Of a stretch of 64,000 bases of DNA, positions 41,201-49,256 are shown piece by piece. Position 1 is the stretch's first letter. Every line of letters begins with the position of its first letter. This DNA comes from Actomonas sp051209155 (GTDB lineage Bacteria > Verrucomicrobiota > Verrucomicrobiia > Opitutales > Opitutaceae): assembly GCA_051209155.1 (NCBI GenBank), contig JBPJGB010000002.1; one strand, written 5' to 3'. The position numbers were made by a program, and so were the translations under genes. A model generated the notes under the pieces. The model was not told the DNA's origin. It ran no database searches and was given only the letters and a program-made list of their open reading frames with translations.

Positions 41201-42829
41201 TTACTCCGCCGCCTCGAGATAGACGCGGTTGTAGGGGTGGATGTCGAGCAGGTTGCCGTCCCAGCCCTTGAGCTCCGGCACCTGGAGTTGATTGTTCGTG
41301 TAGTAGTAGAGCGGGATGATGGGGGATTCCTCCATGAGGATGGCCTCGGCCTGCCGGTAGAGGGCGAAGCGATCCTCCTTTTTGATCTTGGTGCGGGACT
41401 CCTCGATGAGGCGGTCGTATTCGGCATTGCTCCAGTGGGTCTGATTGTTGCCGTTCTCGGTCGTGAGGAGATCCAGGAAGGTGGAGGCGTCGAGGTAGTC
41501 ACCCACCCACGCGTAGCGCGCGATGTCGTAGTTCATTTCGCGCATGGTGTCGTTCCAGACCTTGGCTTCCTGGTTGTAGAGGCCGATCTCGATGCCGAGC
41601 TCCTGCTTCCACATCTGCTGCAGGGCCTCGGCCAAGGCGCGGTGACCCTCGCTGGTGTTGTAGAGCAGGTCCATTTTGGGAAAACCCTCGCCGCCCGGGA
41701 AGCCGGCCTCGGCAAGCAGGGCGCGGGCGGCCTCCGGATCGTGCTTGATCACGATGGGCGCCTGGTAGCCGCCAGTGTCGGGCGGGGTCAGGGTGAAGGC
41801 CGGGAGTTGGTCGCCGCGGGCGACGGCGTCGATGATTTGCTGTCGATCAACCGCCATGGAGAGGGCCCGACGCACCCGGACGTCGTCGAGCGGCGGACGC
41901 TCGACATTGAGACGGTAGAAGTAGGTGGCGAGCTGCGGGTATTGTTTAAGCAGGTGACGGCGTTCCGGGTCGTTCTTGTAGACCGCGATTTTGGACTGGG
42001 GCATGGTCACGGTGGCATGCAACTGGCCGGCGCGGAAGGCGGCCTCCTCGGTGGCGGAGTTGTCGATGGGGTAGATGTGGACTTCGTTCAGACGCACGTT
42101 GGCGTGGTCCCAGTAGAGCTCGTTGCGCTTGAGGATGATGACCTGATTGGGTGACCACTCGGCGAGCACGAAGGGACCGTTGCCGATGAGGTTGCCGGGG
42201 CGGGTCCAGTGGGTGCCGCGCTGGTCGATGGCGCCGTGGGCGAGGATGTTGTCACGATTAACCGGATACCAGACGGCATGCGCGACCATGCCCGGGAGGT
42301 AGGGCACGGGATGGTCGAGCGAGAGCAGCAAGGTGTGGTCGTCGATGGCCTTCACGCCCACCTCGGCAAAGTCGGTGATCTCACCGCCGAGGTATTCGCG
42401 GGCATTGCGCAGGCAGAACAGCATGGAGGCGTATTCGGAGCCGAGGCCGGGGGAAAGCACCCGTTGGTAGGCCCAGACAAAGTCGTGCGCGGTGACAGGG
42501 ATACCGTTGGACCACATGGCCTCGGGCCGGAGGTGGAAGGTCCAGAGGGTCGCATCGTCATTGGATTCCCATGACGTGGCGACGCCTGGGATGGGCTCGG
42601 CGGTCTGCGGGTGGTAGCTGGTCAGGCCCTCAAAGAGACCGATGACGATCTGGAAGTCCTGCAGGCTACTGATGATCTGCGGGTCGAGATCGGTCGGCTC
42701 GGACATGTTGCCGAGGTGGAAGATCTGTTCGCGATTGCCGATCGAGACCGGGGTTTCGCGTTTGCCGCAGCCGCTGAACAGGACGGTGCCCACCACGAGG
42801 GCGAGGACGGGGAGGAAACGAATTCGCAT
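41201..42829 (-). CDS. Oligopeptide-binding lipoprotein (OppA-like, SBP family 5)
   Basis: 542 aa. Lipoprotein signal with lipobox VLFSGC (cysteine at about residue 20). Family-5 signatures are present: LGNMSEPTDLDPQIISSLQD, FHLRPEAMWSNGIPVTAHDF, YPIDNSATEEAAFRAGQLHA, VRRALSMAVDRQQIIDAVA and ESPIIPLYYYTN. Closest by pattern to OppA/MppA-type peptide-binding proteins of Gram-negatives. It acts as the periplasmic receptor of an Opp ABC transporter, but no permease or ATPase gene lies nearby, so the other parts must be encoded elsewhere. The start at 42829 begins the lipoprotein signal. Confidence 0.92.
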   Translation of the reverse strand: MRIRFLPVLALVVGTVLFSGCGKRETPVSIGNREQIFHLGNMSEPTDLDPQIISSLQDFQIVIGLFEGLTSYHPQTAEPIPGVATSWESNDDATLWTFHLRPEAMWSNGIPVTAHDFVWAYQRVLSPGLGSEYASMLFCLRNAREYLGGEITDFAEVGVKAIDDHTLLLSLDHPVPYLPGMVAHAVWYPVNRDNILAHGAIDQRGTHWTRPGNLIGNGPFVLAEWSPNQVIILKRNELYWDHANVRLNEVHIYPIDNSATEEAAFRAGQLHATVTMPQSKIAVYKNDPERRHLLKQYPQLATYFYRLNVERPPLDDVRVRRALSMAVDRQQIIDAVARGDQLPAFTLTPPDTGGYQAPIVIKHDPEAARALLAEAGFPGGEGFPKMDLLYNTSEGHRALAEALQQMWKQELGIEIGLYNQEAKVWNDTMREMNYDIARYAWVGDYLDASTFLDLLTTENGNNQTHWSNAEYDRLIEESRTKIKKEDRFALYRQAEAILMEESPIIPLYYYTNNQLQVPELKGWDGNLLDIHPYNRVYLEAAE

Positions 42830-42925
42830 GGGGCAAGGGAAGCGGCCCACGCGGAAGCGCAAAGCAAAAACGACGTGGCGAGCAGGCTGGGCCACTCGCT
42901 CACGCTCGCGGCTACATGGCGGCGC

Positions 42926-43750
42926 TCACTCCTCGAGGCCGGGTGGCGCCTTTTCCTGCAGCGCGTCCAGGCGGGTCTGGAATTCCGCGAGTTTCGCGAA
43001 GAGTTCCTCTTCCTTTTTTTTGCGCTCGGTGCTGTTCACGAAGCTCGCCTGCGAGGCATCCTTGATGAGCCCGGCGGGCAGCGTGAGGATGCGGGTGAGC
43101 ACGCCTTTGTCCTCGAAGCTGGAAAGGTAGAGGGCGGCGAGTTCCTGCGAGAGCCCGATTGAATCGCGGGCAATGGCCTGGGATTCGCCGAGGTTGTTGT
43201 TGAGGGTCTGGTTCTTGGCCAACTCCGACGTGAGCACGACGGAAAGCTGGTTGGTGATCTCGGCGGAGATGTCCTCGAGGATCTTGCGATTGGCGGCTTG
43301 GTCGTCGGACAGCTGGGCGATCAGCGGGCGCAGGCGATCGGTGAGACGGTCGGAAACCCGATCGATCTGGGCGGCCTCCTGTTGCGCGGCTTCGTTTGCG
43401 GACTGCGGCACGTCCTGATAGGGTTGCAGGCGGCCGGCGATGGCGTCGGCGAGTTGCTCGACCTTGGCCTGTTGGGCGGAGGCGTATTCCTCATCGCTGA
43501 GCAGCAGGTCGGAGCTGCGGCTCTTGATCGCGTCGCGCAGGAACGCGTTCATTTCGTCGATTTGCTGGCGGGTTTCGGCGGCGGCGTCGCGGAGTTCGGC
43601 CTGGGTCTGCTCCCGCAGCGCGGTCATTTCCGCCTCCTGGGTGGCGCTCATTTGCCGCACGGTTTCGGTGTGCAGCCAGTAGGCCAGTCCCCCGATTAGC
43701 ACGATGGTGATCACGACGGCGGGAAGCTGATCTTTGAGTTTTGGCCACAT
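42926..43750 (-). CDS. Inner-membrane-anchored coiled-coil protein of unknown function
   Basis: 274 aa. One TM helix near the N-terminus (QLPAVVITIVLIGGLAYWL, ~residues 8-26), then about 240 residues of charged, helical sequence: MTALREQTQAELRDAAAETR, DEEYASAQQAKVEQLADAIA, QIDRVSDRLTDRLRPLIAQL and a KKKEEELFAKLAEFQTRLDA end. One TM plus a long extracytoplasmic coil resembles tip-anchored envelope or chemoreceptor-like scaffolds, but no defining motif is present. The start at 43750 (MWPKLKDQ) is preferred to 43789 because the added residues are not hydrophobic. Divergent from the gene at 43853. Confidence 0.65.
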   Translation of the reverse strand: MWPKLKDQLPAVVITIVLIGGLAYWLHTETVRQMSATQEAEMTALREQTQAELRDAAAETRQQIDEMNAFLRDAIKSRSSDLLLSDEEYASAQQAKVEQLADAIAGRLQPYQDVPQSANEAAQQEAAQIDRVSDRLTDRLRPLIAQLSDDQAANRKILEDISAEITNQLSVVLTSELAKNQTLNNNLGESQAIARDSIGLSQELAALYLSSFEDKGVLTRILTLPAGLIKDASQASFVNSTERKKKEEELFAKLAEFQTRLDALQEKAPPGLEE

Positions 43751-43852
43751 GGTGCCGTCGAGACTGGGGAAGGTCCCGGCAATTTGCAACGTCGCCTCGC
43801 GGCGAGGTTTGCGTTTGAAAAGCGCGGTCTGCGACGGGCAGGCTGCGGATTA

Positions 43853-44164
43853 ATGAGCCTGAACCGCAGCGAGCAGATGGTGTGTGACTACGTGGAAGAA
43901 AACCCGGAGGAACGCCGGTTCTGGGTGGACAAAGTCACGGCCGTCGCGGCGCGCGAGGCCGACGAGCATCAGGCCGCGGCGACTCTGGCGGAGGAATTGT
44001 GGCGTTACTTCGAGGAGCGCGCCGGGGTGGTGGCGGCGTTTCAGGAGGCGGCCAATCGGGCGGGGCTGGGGCCGACGAGTATGCGCAACTTGGCGGAGTA
44101 TTGGCTGCGCGTTTGGGTGGCGCCGCGCCCCAACAAGCGCTCGGCCGGGCAACCCTACGCGTAG
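43853..44164 (+). CDS. Small helical protein of unknown function
   Basis: 103 aa, cytoplasmic, no signal or TM. The sequence is mostly helical (MSLNRSEQMVCDYVEENPEE, DKVTAVAAREADEHQAAATL) and ends in RPNKRSAGQPYA. It has the look of a small conserved verrucomicrobial protein but no family is recognised. It stands alone between a divergent gene and a hairpin-containing gap, and no neighbour suggests a role. The start at 43853 is the first ATG that opens a sensible protein; a longer in-frame extension is less convincing. Confidence 0.6.
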   Translation: MSLNRSEQMVCDYVEENPEERRFWVDKVTAVAAREADEHQAAATLAEELWRYFEERAGVVAAFQEAANRAGLGPTSMRNLAEYWLRVWVAPRPNKRSAGQPYA

Positions 44165-44291
44165 GGTTGCCGGAATCGATTCGGGCCGCTGAACTTTTGC
44201 TCAAGTCGGCGCCAAGCCGCGCCGAAAGAGTCCTTGGGTTTCAACCGTTCTCCATTGCGAAGTGGAGAGCTGGGTTCAAAAAGAAAACCAC

Positions 44292-44332
44292 GGGCGGACC
44301 GCACTGGGGTAGGCGGTCTGCCCAATCTTTTT
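44292..44332 (+). terminator. Terminator-like hairpin upstream of the PhoH gene
   Basis: GGGCGGACCGC (44292-44302) pairs with GCGGTCTGCCC (44313-44323) with one G-T wobble, followed by AATCTTTTT. It lies 128 bp after the small gene at 43853 and 122 bp before the PhoH start. A second, weaker hairpin CCCAA-tatt-TTGGG is at 44381-44394. Either terminator of the upstream gene or attenuator of the PhoH transcript. Confidence 0.55.
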
Positions 44333-44454
44333 GGGTAAGCTCGGCTCATCGGTCCTGCCGGATTGGATACGTGATCGTCACCCAATATTTTGGGGAAAAC
44401 CCAATTCCCCGATGGACAAGCGCCGGTGAGTTGTTCACAGGTTATTCCCAATAA

Positions 44455-45972
44455 ATGGCGAATCACCCCAGCGGCGAAATTGCTCCATCTCGCTCGCGGA
44501 CGGACAAGCGGAGGGTCACTCCCAAAACGTTCGTTCTCGACACCAACGTCCTCCTTCACGACCCCCAGTCGTTATTCAAGTTTGAGGACAACACCCTGGC
44601 CATCCCGGTCGAGGTGCTGGAAGAGCTGGACCGAATAAAAACCGAACAGTCGACCGAGCGCGGTCGCAACGCCCGCCGGGTGCACCGCATCCTGCAGGAG
44701 CTGTTGCCCGACAAACGCTCCATGGAAGAGGGAGTGAAGTTGCCCACCGGTGGCACGCTTCAGGTCGTGATCAACCGCTACCACGAATCCGGCAGCTATG
44801 ACTCGCCGGCGATGAACCGCCTGCGCGCGGTGCTCGATGATCCGAAGAAAAAGGACAATCGCATCATCGCCTGCGCGCTCTTCGTGCAGGAGAACTACAC
44901 GCCGCCGACGATCCTCGTCACCAAGGATGTCAATGTGCAGCTCAAGGCGCGCGCGGTGGGGCTTGAGTCGCAGGACTACCTCAACGACAAGGTGCCCGAG
45001 GTCGACGAGGAGATGGGCTACCGTGAAGTGCCCGTCACCATTTACGAGCTGCAGCGCTTTTGCTCCGAAGGTCACCTCGACGTGGGCGAGACGATGGAGA
45101 GTCAGCCGCCGTTGGAGATCAACGAATATGTCCTGCTGCGCTCCGATGAGGACAAGACCATGCCGGCGCGCCACATCGGCAAGGGCCAGGTGCGTCGCCT
45201 GCGCATCCCGGAGTTTGTGAAAGCGCCCGGCGGCATCCCGATCCGCGCGCGCAATTTGGAGCAGCAGTTCTTCATGGACGCGCTGATGGACGATTCGATT
45301 TCGCTCATCACCTGCTTCGGCAAGGCCGGCACCGGCAAAACGCTCATCTCCACCGCCTGCGCGATCGCGCAGATCATGGATGAACACGGACGGTATGATG
45401 GTGTGTCCATTTCCCGGCCGGTCATCGCCCTGGGCAAGGACATCGGCTTTCTTCCCGGTTCGCTGGAAGAAAAGATGAAGCCCTGGTTGCAACCTTATTA
45501 CGACGCGCTCGAGGTCCTCATGCCCTCCAAGCCGCCGAAGGATCCGCAGTTTGCCGCGAAGAAGGTGGCCAAGAAGAAGGTTCGCAAACTCGACACCACG
45601 CCCAGCGATCCCTCCGCCGGTGTCGCGGCACCACTCAAACCCTACGAAAAACTGATTCACAGCGGGGTGGTCGAAATCGAGGCGCTCTGCTTCATCCGTG
45701 GTCGCTCGATTGCGCGCCGCTTCTTCATCCTCGACGAGGCGCAGCAGCTCACGCCGCACGAAGTGAAGACGGTGATCACCCGCATTTCCGAAGGCTCCAA
45801 GATCGTGCTCATCGGCGACCCGGCGCAGATCGACAACCCGTATGTCGACTCCCGCAGTAACGGCCTCGTCTACTGCCACAATCGCATGAAGGGCCACTCG
45901 ATCTCCGCGCACGTGAAGCTGTCGAAGGGCGAACGTTCCAAACTCGCCGAACTCGCGGCCGATCTGCTCTGA
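44455..45972 (+). CDS. PIN-PhoH family ATPase
   Basis: 505 aa. Residues ~24-170 form a PIN nuclease domain with FVLDTNVLLHDPQ, VEVLEELDRIK and DNRIIACALFVQEN, the acidic residues expected of PIN enzymes. The PhoH domain follows with Walker A GKAGTGKT (~residue 290), SRPVIALGKDIGFLPGSLEE, Walker B FFILDEAQQLTPHEVKTVI (~425) and KIVLIGDPAQIDNPYVD. A Lys-rich insert (AKKVAKKKVRKLD) sits between PhoH motifs. This is the PhoH2-like fusion, thought to couple an RNA helicase-type ATPase to RNA cleavage. The usual PhoH2 partner gene phoAT is not seen. Confidence 0.92.
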   Translation: MANHPSGEIAPSRSRTDKRRVTPKTFVLDTNVLLHDPQSLFKFEDNTLAIPVEVLEELDRIKTEQSTERGRNARRVHRILQELLPDKRSMEEGVKLPTGGTLQVVINRYHESGSYDSPAMNRLRAVLDDPKKKDNRIIACALFVQENYTPPTILVTKDVNVQLKARAVGLESQDYLNDKVPEVDEEMGYREVPVTIYELQRFCSEGHLDVGETMESQPPLEINEYVLLRSDEDKTMPARHIGKGQVRRLRIPEFVKAPGGIPIRARNLEQQFFMDALMDDSISLITCFGKAGTGKTLISTACAIAQIMDEHGRYDGVSISRPVIALGKDIGFLPGSLEEKMKPWLQPYYDALEVLMPSKPPKDPQFAAKKVAKKKVRKLDTTPSDPSAGVAAPLKPYEKLIHSGVVEIEALCFIRGRSIARRFFILDEAQQLTPHEVKTVITRISEGSKIVLIGDPAQIDNPYVDSRSNGLVYCHNRMKGHSISAHVKLSKGERSKLAELAADLL

Positions 45973-46039
45973 GCGCAGCGTTGCTGGTCGGCCCCGGAGG
46001 ATTGCCAAACCTGCGGCGCCACGTTGGTCTCGCGGCGGG

Positions 46040-46615
46040 ATGAAACTTCGACTCGGGCTGTTTTGCCTCTGGGCTTTTCCGGGATGGGTCTTTGCGGCCG
46101 AACCGGCGGAAGCGGGCGCGTCCTTGAGTCGCGACCTTCACATCGTTTATACGCCGCCGCAGCCACCTGCCCCTGCGCTTTTGGCGCATTTTGAGCCAAC
46201 GCGGCCTGACATGGTGGAGAGGCTGCAGGCGCAGGCGAAAGATCCCGCCTACCAGGCGGCTCATCGCAATGCCTGGGAGCGCTTCATGCTGACCGTGTCG
46301 GAAGAAATGATCGCATCACAACCAGGGTTCGAAGTTTACACGGGCTCGGGCCATTCGCACCACAGCGTGCCGGGACCCACGTTGGCGGTCTTCGGGATGG
46401 AGGCAGGTCAGGACGAGGCGCAAAGGCTTCTCGGGAAGCTGCGCGGAGCGCCACTCGCGGAGCGCGCACGCTTGGTCGCGGAGCTGCACGCTTTGCAGCG
46501 CGAACTAGCGGCAAAAAAGCGCGCGCCGTTGCCGTATTGTGAGTCCCACGATTACGCCACGCGGGCGGACCGGCTGGAGGCGATGCGCGCGGCGGGAACT
46601 CGCGAGGAGCAGTGA
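46040..46615 (+). CDS. Secreted protein of unknown function, tandem paralog 1
   Basis: 191 aa with signal peptide MKLRLGLFCLWAFPGWVFA. No family is recognised. Shared with the next gene: AHRNAWER, the Gly/Met-rich VFGMEAGQDEA and the C-terminal KKRAPLPYCESHDYAT. A histidine cluster GSGHSHHSVPG occurs in the middle, and a YTPPQPPAPALL proline stretch near the start. The mature part is mostly helical at the C-terminus (RARLVAELHALQRELAAKKR). Only one Cys is present. It is separated from PhoH by 67 bp, so co-transcription is possible. Confidence 0.75.
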   Translation: MKLRLGLFCLWAFPGWVFAAEPAEAGASLSRDLHIVYTPPQPPAPALLAHFEPTRPDMVERLQAQAKDPAYQAAHRNAWERFMLTVSEEMIASQPGFEVYTGSGHSHHSVPGPTLAVFGMEAGQDEAQRLLGKLRGAPLAERARLVAELHALQRELAAKKRAPLPYCESHDYATRADRLEAMRAAGTREEQ

Positions 46616-46746
46616 ATCCGGCCTCGCGCCAATTGGCCGAAGGTGCCTGCGGCGTGCGAAGAGCGGCGCGCGCGGGGCTGGGCAGAGGTTCAGGAGGTTC
46701 CCCGCTTTCAAGTTGAGTCTGACGGGGCGGTATTCAGCATGCCGGG

Positions 46747-47271
46747 ATGCGCGGTGCTTGGTTTCAGCTCTGGAGTCTGTTGATCGTTTTGGTTCAGCCA
46801 GTCTTGTTCGGGCAGCCGACAAACTTGGATCGGCCAGCTTCGGAACGTGAGCGGACATTCCATCTCACTTACAAGGCGCCGGCCTCTGAATACGTGGTCG
46901 GCGACGAGGCAGAATTCTTTGCGGCACATCGCAACGCCTGGGAACGGGTAGTCCTTGCGATTCGGCCGGAAGAAATCTCCTCCGGCGTCGCGGGGGACCT
47001 GAGTGTCGTTACGCTCCACACCCACTGCGGTGTTACGATCCCAGGGGCGTTCGGCATGGAATGGGGGCAGCGCGACGCGGAAACGCTGCGCCTGCGGTTG
47101 CGGGAAATGGTGAGATCGGAACGGGATCGCCTGGTCGCGGAGCTGAAGCTGCTGCAGGCCCAGTTGCGTTCAAAAAAGCGCGCGCCGTTGCCGTATTGTG
47201 AGGCCCACGATTACGCCACGCCGGCGGACCGGCTCGAGGCAATGCACGCGGCCGGAATTCGCGAAGACTAG
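46747..47271 (+). CDS. Secreted protein of unknown function, tandem paralog 2
   Basis: 174 aa with a hydrophobic signal (MRGAWFQLWSLLIVLVQPVL, cleaved after the FGQ region). It shares AHRNAWER, FGMEWGQRDAE and KKRAPLPYCEAHDYAT with paralog 1. The two genes are about 90% identical in DNA over the last ~95 nt before the C-terminus but strongly diverged upstream. One CGVTIPGAFGMEWG segment replaces the His cluster of paralog 1. Function unknown. Confidence 0.75.
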   Translation: MRGAWFQLWSLLIVLVQPVLFGQPTNLDRPASERERTFHLTYKAPASEYVVGDEAEFFAAHRNAWERVVLAIRPEEISSGVAGDLSVVTLHTHCGVTIPGAFGMEWGQRDAETLRLRLREMVRSERDRLVAELKLLQAQLRSKKRAPLPYCEAHDYATPADRLEAMHAAGIRED

Positions 47272-47436
47272 GCGGGCCGTCCCTGTGCGGGACGGATCAA
47301 CGCACGTGGCGTGATCCAGGGGAAGGGGGGGGCTCCGGACCTTGCCGGGGGAAGTCCGACCTCCGTTGTTGGCCGCGATTTCCGAAGTTCAGCGGCCGGC
47401 GAACGGAGGAACCGTCCTTACGTCGTCCGGAGGTTG

Positions 47437-47466
47437 GCGTCCACCTTTCGTGGGCAGGGTGGACGC
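47437..47466 (-). terminator. Possible hairpin downstream of the Gfo/Idh gene
   Basis: GCGTCCACC (47437-47445) and GGTGGACGC (47458-47466) form a perfect 9-bp stem with a 12-nt loop, about 20 bp beyond the stop at 47487. No T run follows on either strand, so intrinsic termination would be weak. Confidence 0.4.
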
Positions 47467-47486
47467 GGACGTCCTCGACCGCGTTT

Positions 47487-48569
47487 TTAGGTGTTCGCGA
47501 TCCGCACTGCCTTGGCTTGGGCTTCGAGACACAGGCGGGCGGCGGTGAAGATGTGGTCCTGGGTCATCGCCTGCTCGGTGCGATTCAGGCAGTCGAGGAT
47601 GAGCTCGCCGAAGAAGCGGTAGCCGACCTTGCCCGCGACCGGGATGTGGTGCTCGCCCTTTTGGTCGACGAGGAAAACGTGATCCGGGCCGCTGTCGGGG
47701 CGGCCGACGTCGAGGTATTTGCGCAGCTCGATGTAACCCTGCGTGCCCAAAATGATCATACGCCCGTCGCCCCAGCTGCGGAGACCGTCGGGCGTGAACC
47801 AGTCGAGGCGCACGTAGTTGGTCGCGCCGTTGTTGCCAACCAGGGTGGCCTCGCCGAAGTCGTCGAGCTCCGGGTGGTTTGGGTTGTTGTAGTTGGCGAT
47901 GGCGGCGTGGGTGACGGTGGCATCGGTGGCGCCGGAGAAGGTGAGGAATTGTTCGAACTGGTGGCTGCCGATATCGCAGAGGATACCGCCGTATTGTTCC
48001 TTTTTGAAGAACCAGTCCGGGCGGGACGGAGCATTGAGCCGATGCGGGCCGAGACCGAGCACTTGAATGACGCGGCCGATGGCGCCGCCGGCGACGAGGT
48101 CGGTCGCATACATGGCACTCTCCACGTGCAGGCGCTCGCTGAAATAGACGGCATATTTGCGGCCGGTCTCGGCGACGACCTGCTTGGCCTGCTCGAGTTG
48201 GTCGAAGGCGGTGAAGGGCGTCTTGTCGGTGAAGTAGTCCTTGCCGGCGGACATGACGCGGCAACCGAGCGCGCCGCGGGTGTTGGGGATGGCGGCGGCG
48301 GCGACGAGTTGCACGGCAGTGTCGTCGAGGACTTCGTCGAGCGAGCGTGCGACTTGGGCCTGCGGATAACGTTGGCAGAAGTCCGCCACCTTGGCCGGAT
48401 CCGGATCGTAGACCCACTTCAGCTCGGCGCCGGCTTCGAGCAGCCCGTTGGTCTGACCGAAGATGTGGCCGTGATCGAGGTGCGCGACCGCGAAGGTAAA
48501 CTCACCGGGTTTGACCACTGGAGCGGGTTTGCCCGTGGGGGCGTAGGTCATGCCGTCGGAAGAACTCAT
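47487..48569 (-). CDS. Gfo/Idh/MocA-family oxidoreductase
   Basis: 360 aa, no signal peptide. N-terminal Rossmann region (FTFAVAHLDHGHIFGQTNGL, ELKWVYDPDPAKVADFC), then the family segment DYFTDKTPFTAFDQLEQAKQ, where the conserved EKP of typical members is TDKTP with the lysine kept. The C-terminal alpha/beta domain includes GVILCDIGSHQFEQFLTF-like GGILCDIGSHQFEQ, with the catalytic His of the D-x-G-x-H motif present. These NAD(P)-dependent enzymes usually oxidise sugars or sugar acids; the substrate cannot be read. A leader micro-repeat lies directly upstream of its start. Confidence 0.88.
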   Translation of the reverse strand: MSSSDGMTYAPTGKPAPVVKPGEFTFAVAHLDHGHIFGQTNGLLEAGAELKWVYDPDPAKVADFCQRYPQAQVARSLDEVLDDTAVQLVAAAAIPNTRGALGCRVMSAGKDYFTDKTPFTAFDQLEQAKQVVAETGRKYAVYFSERLHVESAMYATDLVAGGAIGRVIQVLGLGPHRLNAPSRPDWFFKKEQYGGILCDIGSHQFEQFLTFSGATDATVTHAAIANYNNPNHPELDDFGEATLVGNNGATNYVRLDWFTPDGLRSWGDGRMIILGTQGYIELRKYLDVGRPDSGPDHVFLVDQKGEHHIPVAGKVGYRFFGELILDCLNRTEQAMTQDHIFTAARLCLEAQAKAVRIANT

Positions 48570-48573
48570 CAGT

Positions 48574-48621
48574 GGGGAAACGCGGAAAAGCTAAAAACTG
48601 AAATGCTGAAAAAGGCTGAAG
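48574..48621 (-). repeat. Pyrimidine-rich start-codon leader repeat, copy 2
   Basis: On the plus strand GGAAACGCGGAAAAGCTAAA (48576-48595) is followed by AACTGAAATGCTGAAAAAGG (48596-48615). On the transcript strand it is a TTTCAGC/TTTTCCGCG leader that ends 4 nt before the ATG at 48569. It shares AAACGCGGAAAA with the copies at 15706 and 61757, and AAATGCTGAAAA with the copy at 15706. It fills the whole gap to the deformylase gene end (48626). Confidence 0.6.
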
Positions 48622-48625
48622 GCGA

Positions 48626-49192
48626 TCATGCCTCCGCGGCGTCTCGGGTGCGTTTGGCGAGGTCCTTGATGTCGCGGTCGATGGATTGGCGGACCTTCTT
48701 GCTCATGCGGTCGATGAAGAGCGTGCCGTTGAGGTGATCGGCTTCGTGCTGGATGCAGCGCGAGAAGAGACCGTTGCAAATCAAGGTGTGCGGGGTGCCG
48801 GCGGCGTCCTGGTATTTGACCAGGATTTCGTCGGGGCGGATGACGTCGCCGTTGATGCCGGGGAAGGACAGGCAACCTTCTTCATAAATCGTGTCGTCGC
48901 CCTCCAGCACCTCGATCTCGGGATTGGCGATCGTCATCGGCATGATGAGGTCGAGCGGCGGCTTGGCGCCATCGAGCTCCCAATCGAAGTCGCGATCGGT
49001 CTTGGCCAAGTCGACGACGCAGAACTGCATGGCTTTGCCGATCTGCTGGGCGGCGAGGCCAATGCCGGCGGCGGCATGCATCGTTTCCACCATGTCGCGG
49101 GCGAGCACCGCCAGCTCGGCGTCGAAGGTGGTGACCGGCGCGCCCTTGGTGCGCAGCACGGGGTCGTTGTAGTGAACTATGTTGAGAACCAT
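48626..49192 (-). CDS. def: Peptide deformylase
   Basis: 188 aa. Removes the formyl group from the initiator methionine of new proteins. All three catalytic motifs are intact: GIGLAAQQIG (GxGLAAxQ), EEGCLSFPG (EGCLS, with the metal-ligand Cys) and QHEADHLNG (HExDH). The start at 49192 (MVLNIVHYNDPVLR) matches the family N-terminus; the longer upstream frame is rejected. Divergent from the membrane protein at 49257 (64 bp between starts); no fmt gene neighbours it. Confidence 0.96.
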   Translation of the reverse strand: MVLNIVHYNDPVLRTKGAPVTTFDAELAVLARDMVETMHAAAGIGLAAQQIGKAMQFCVVDLAKTDRDFDWELDGAKPPLDLIMPMTIANPEIEVLEGDDTIYEEGCLSFPGINGDVIRPDEILVKYQDAAGTPHTLICNGLFSRCIQHEADHLNGTLFIDRMSKKVRQSIDRDIKDLAKRTRDAAEA

Positions 49193-49256
49193 GGGTCTGT
49201 GAGGGCGCAAAGGTGGGTTTGCGTCCGGTGCGTCGCAACTCGATAGTCCGAATCCG

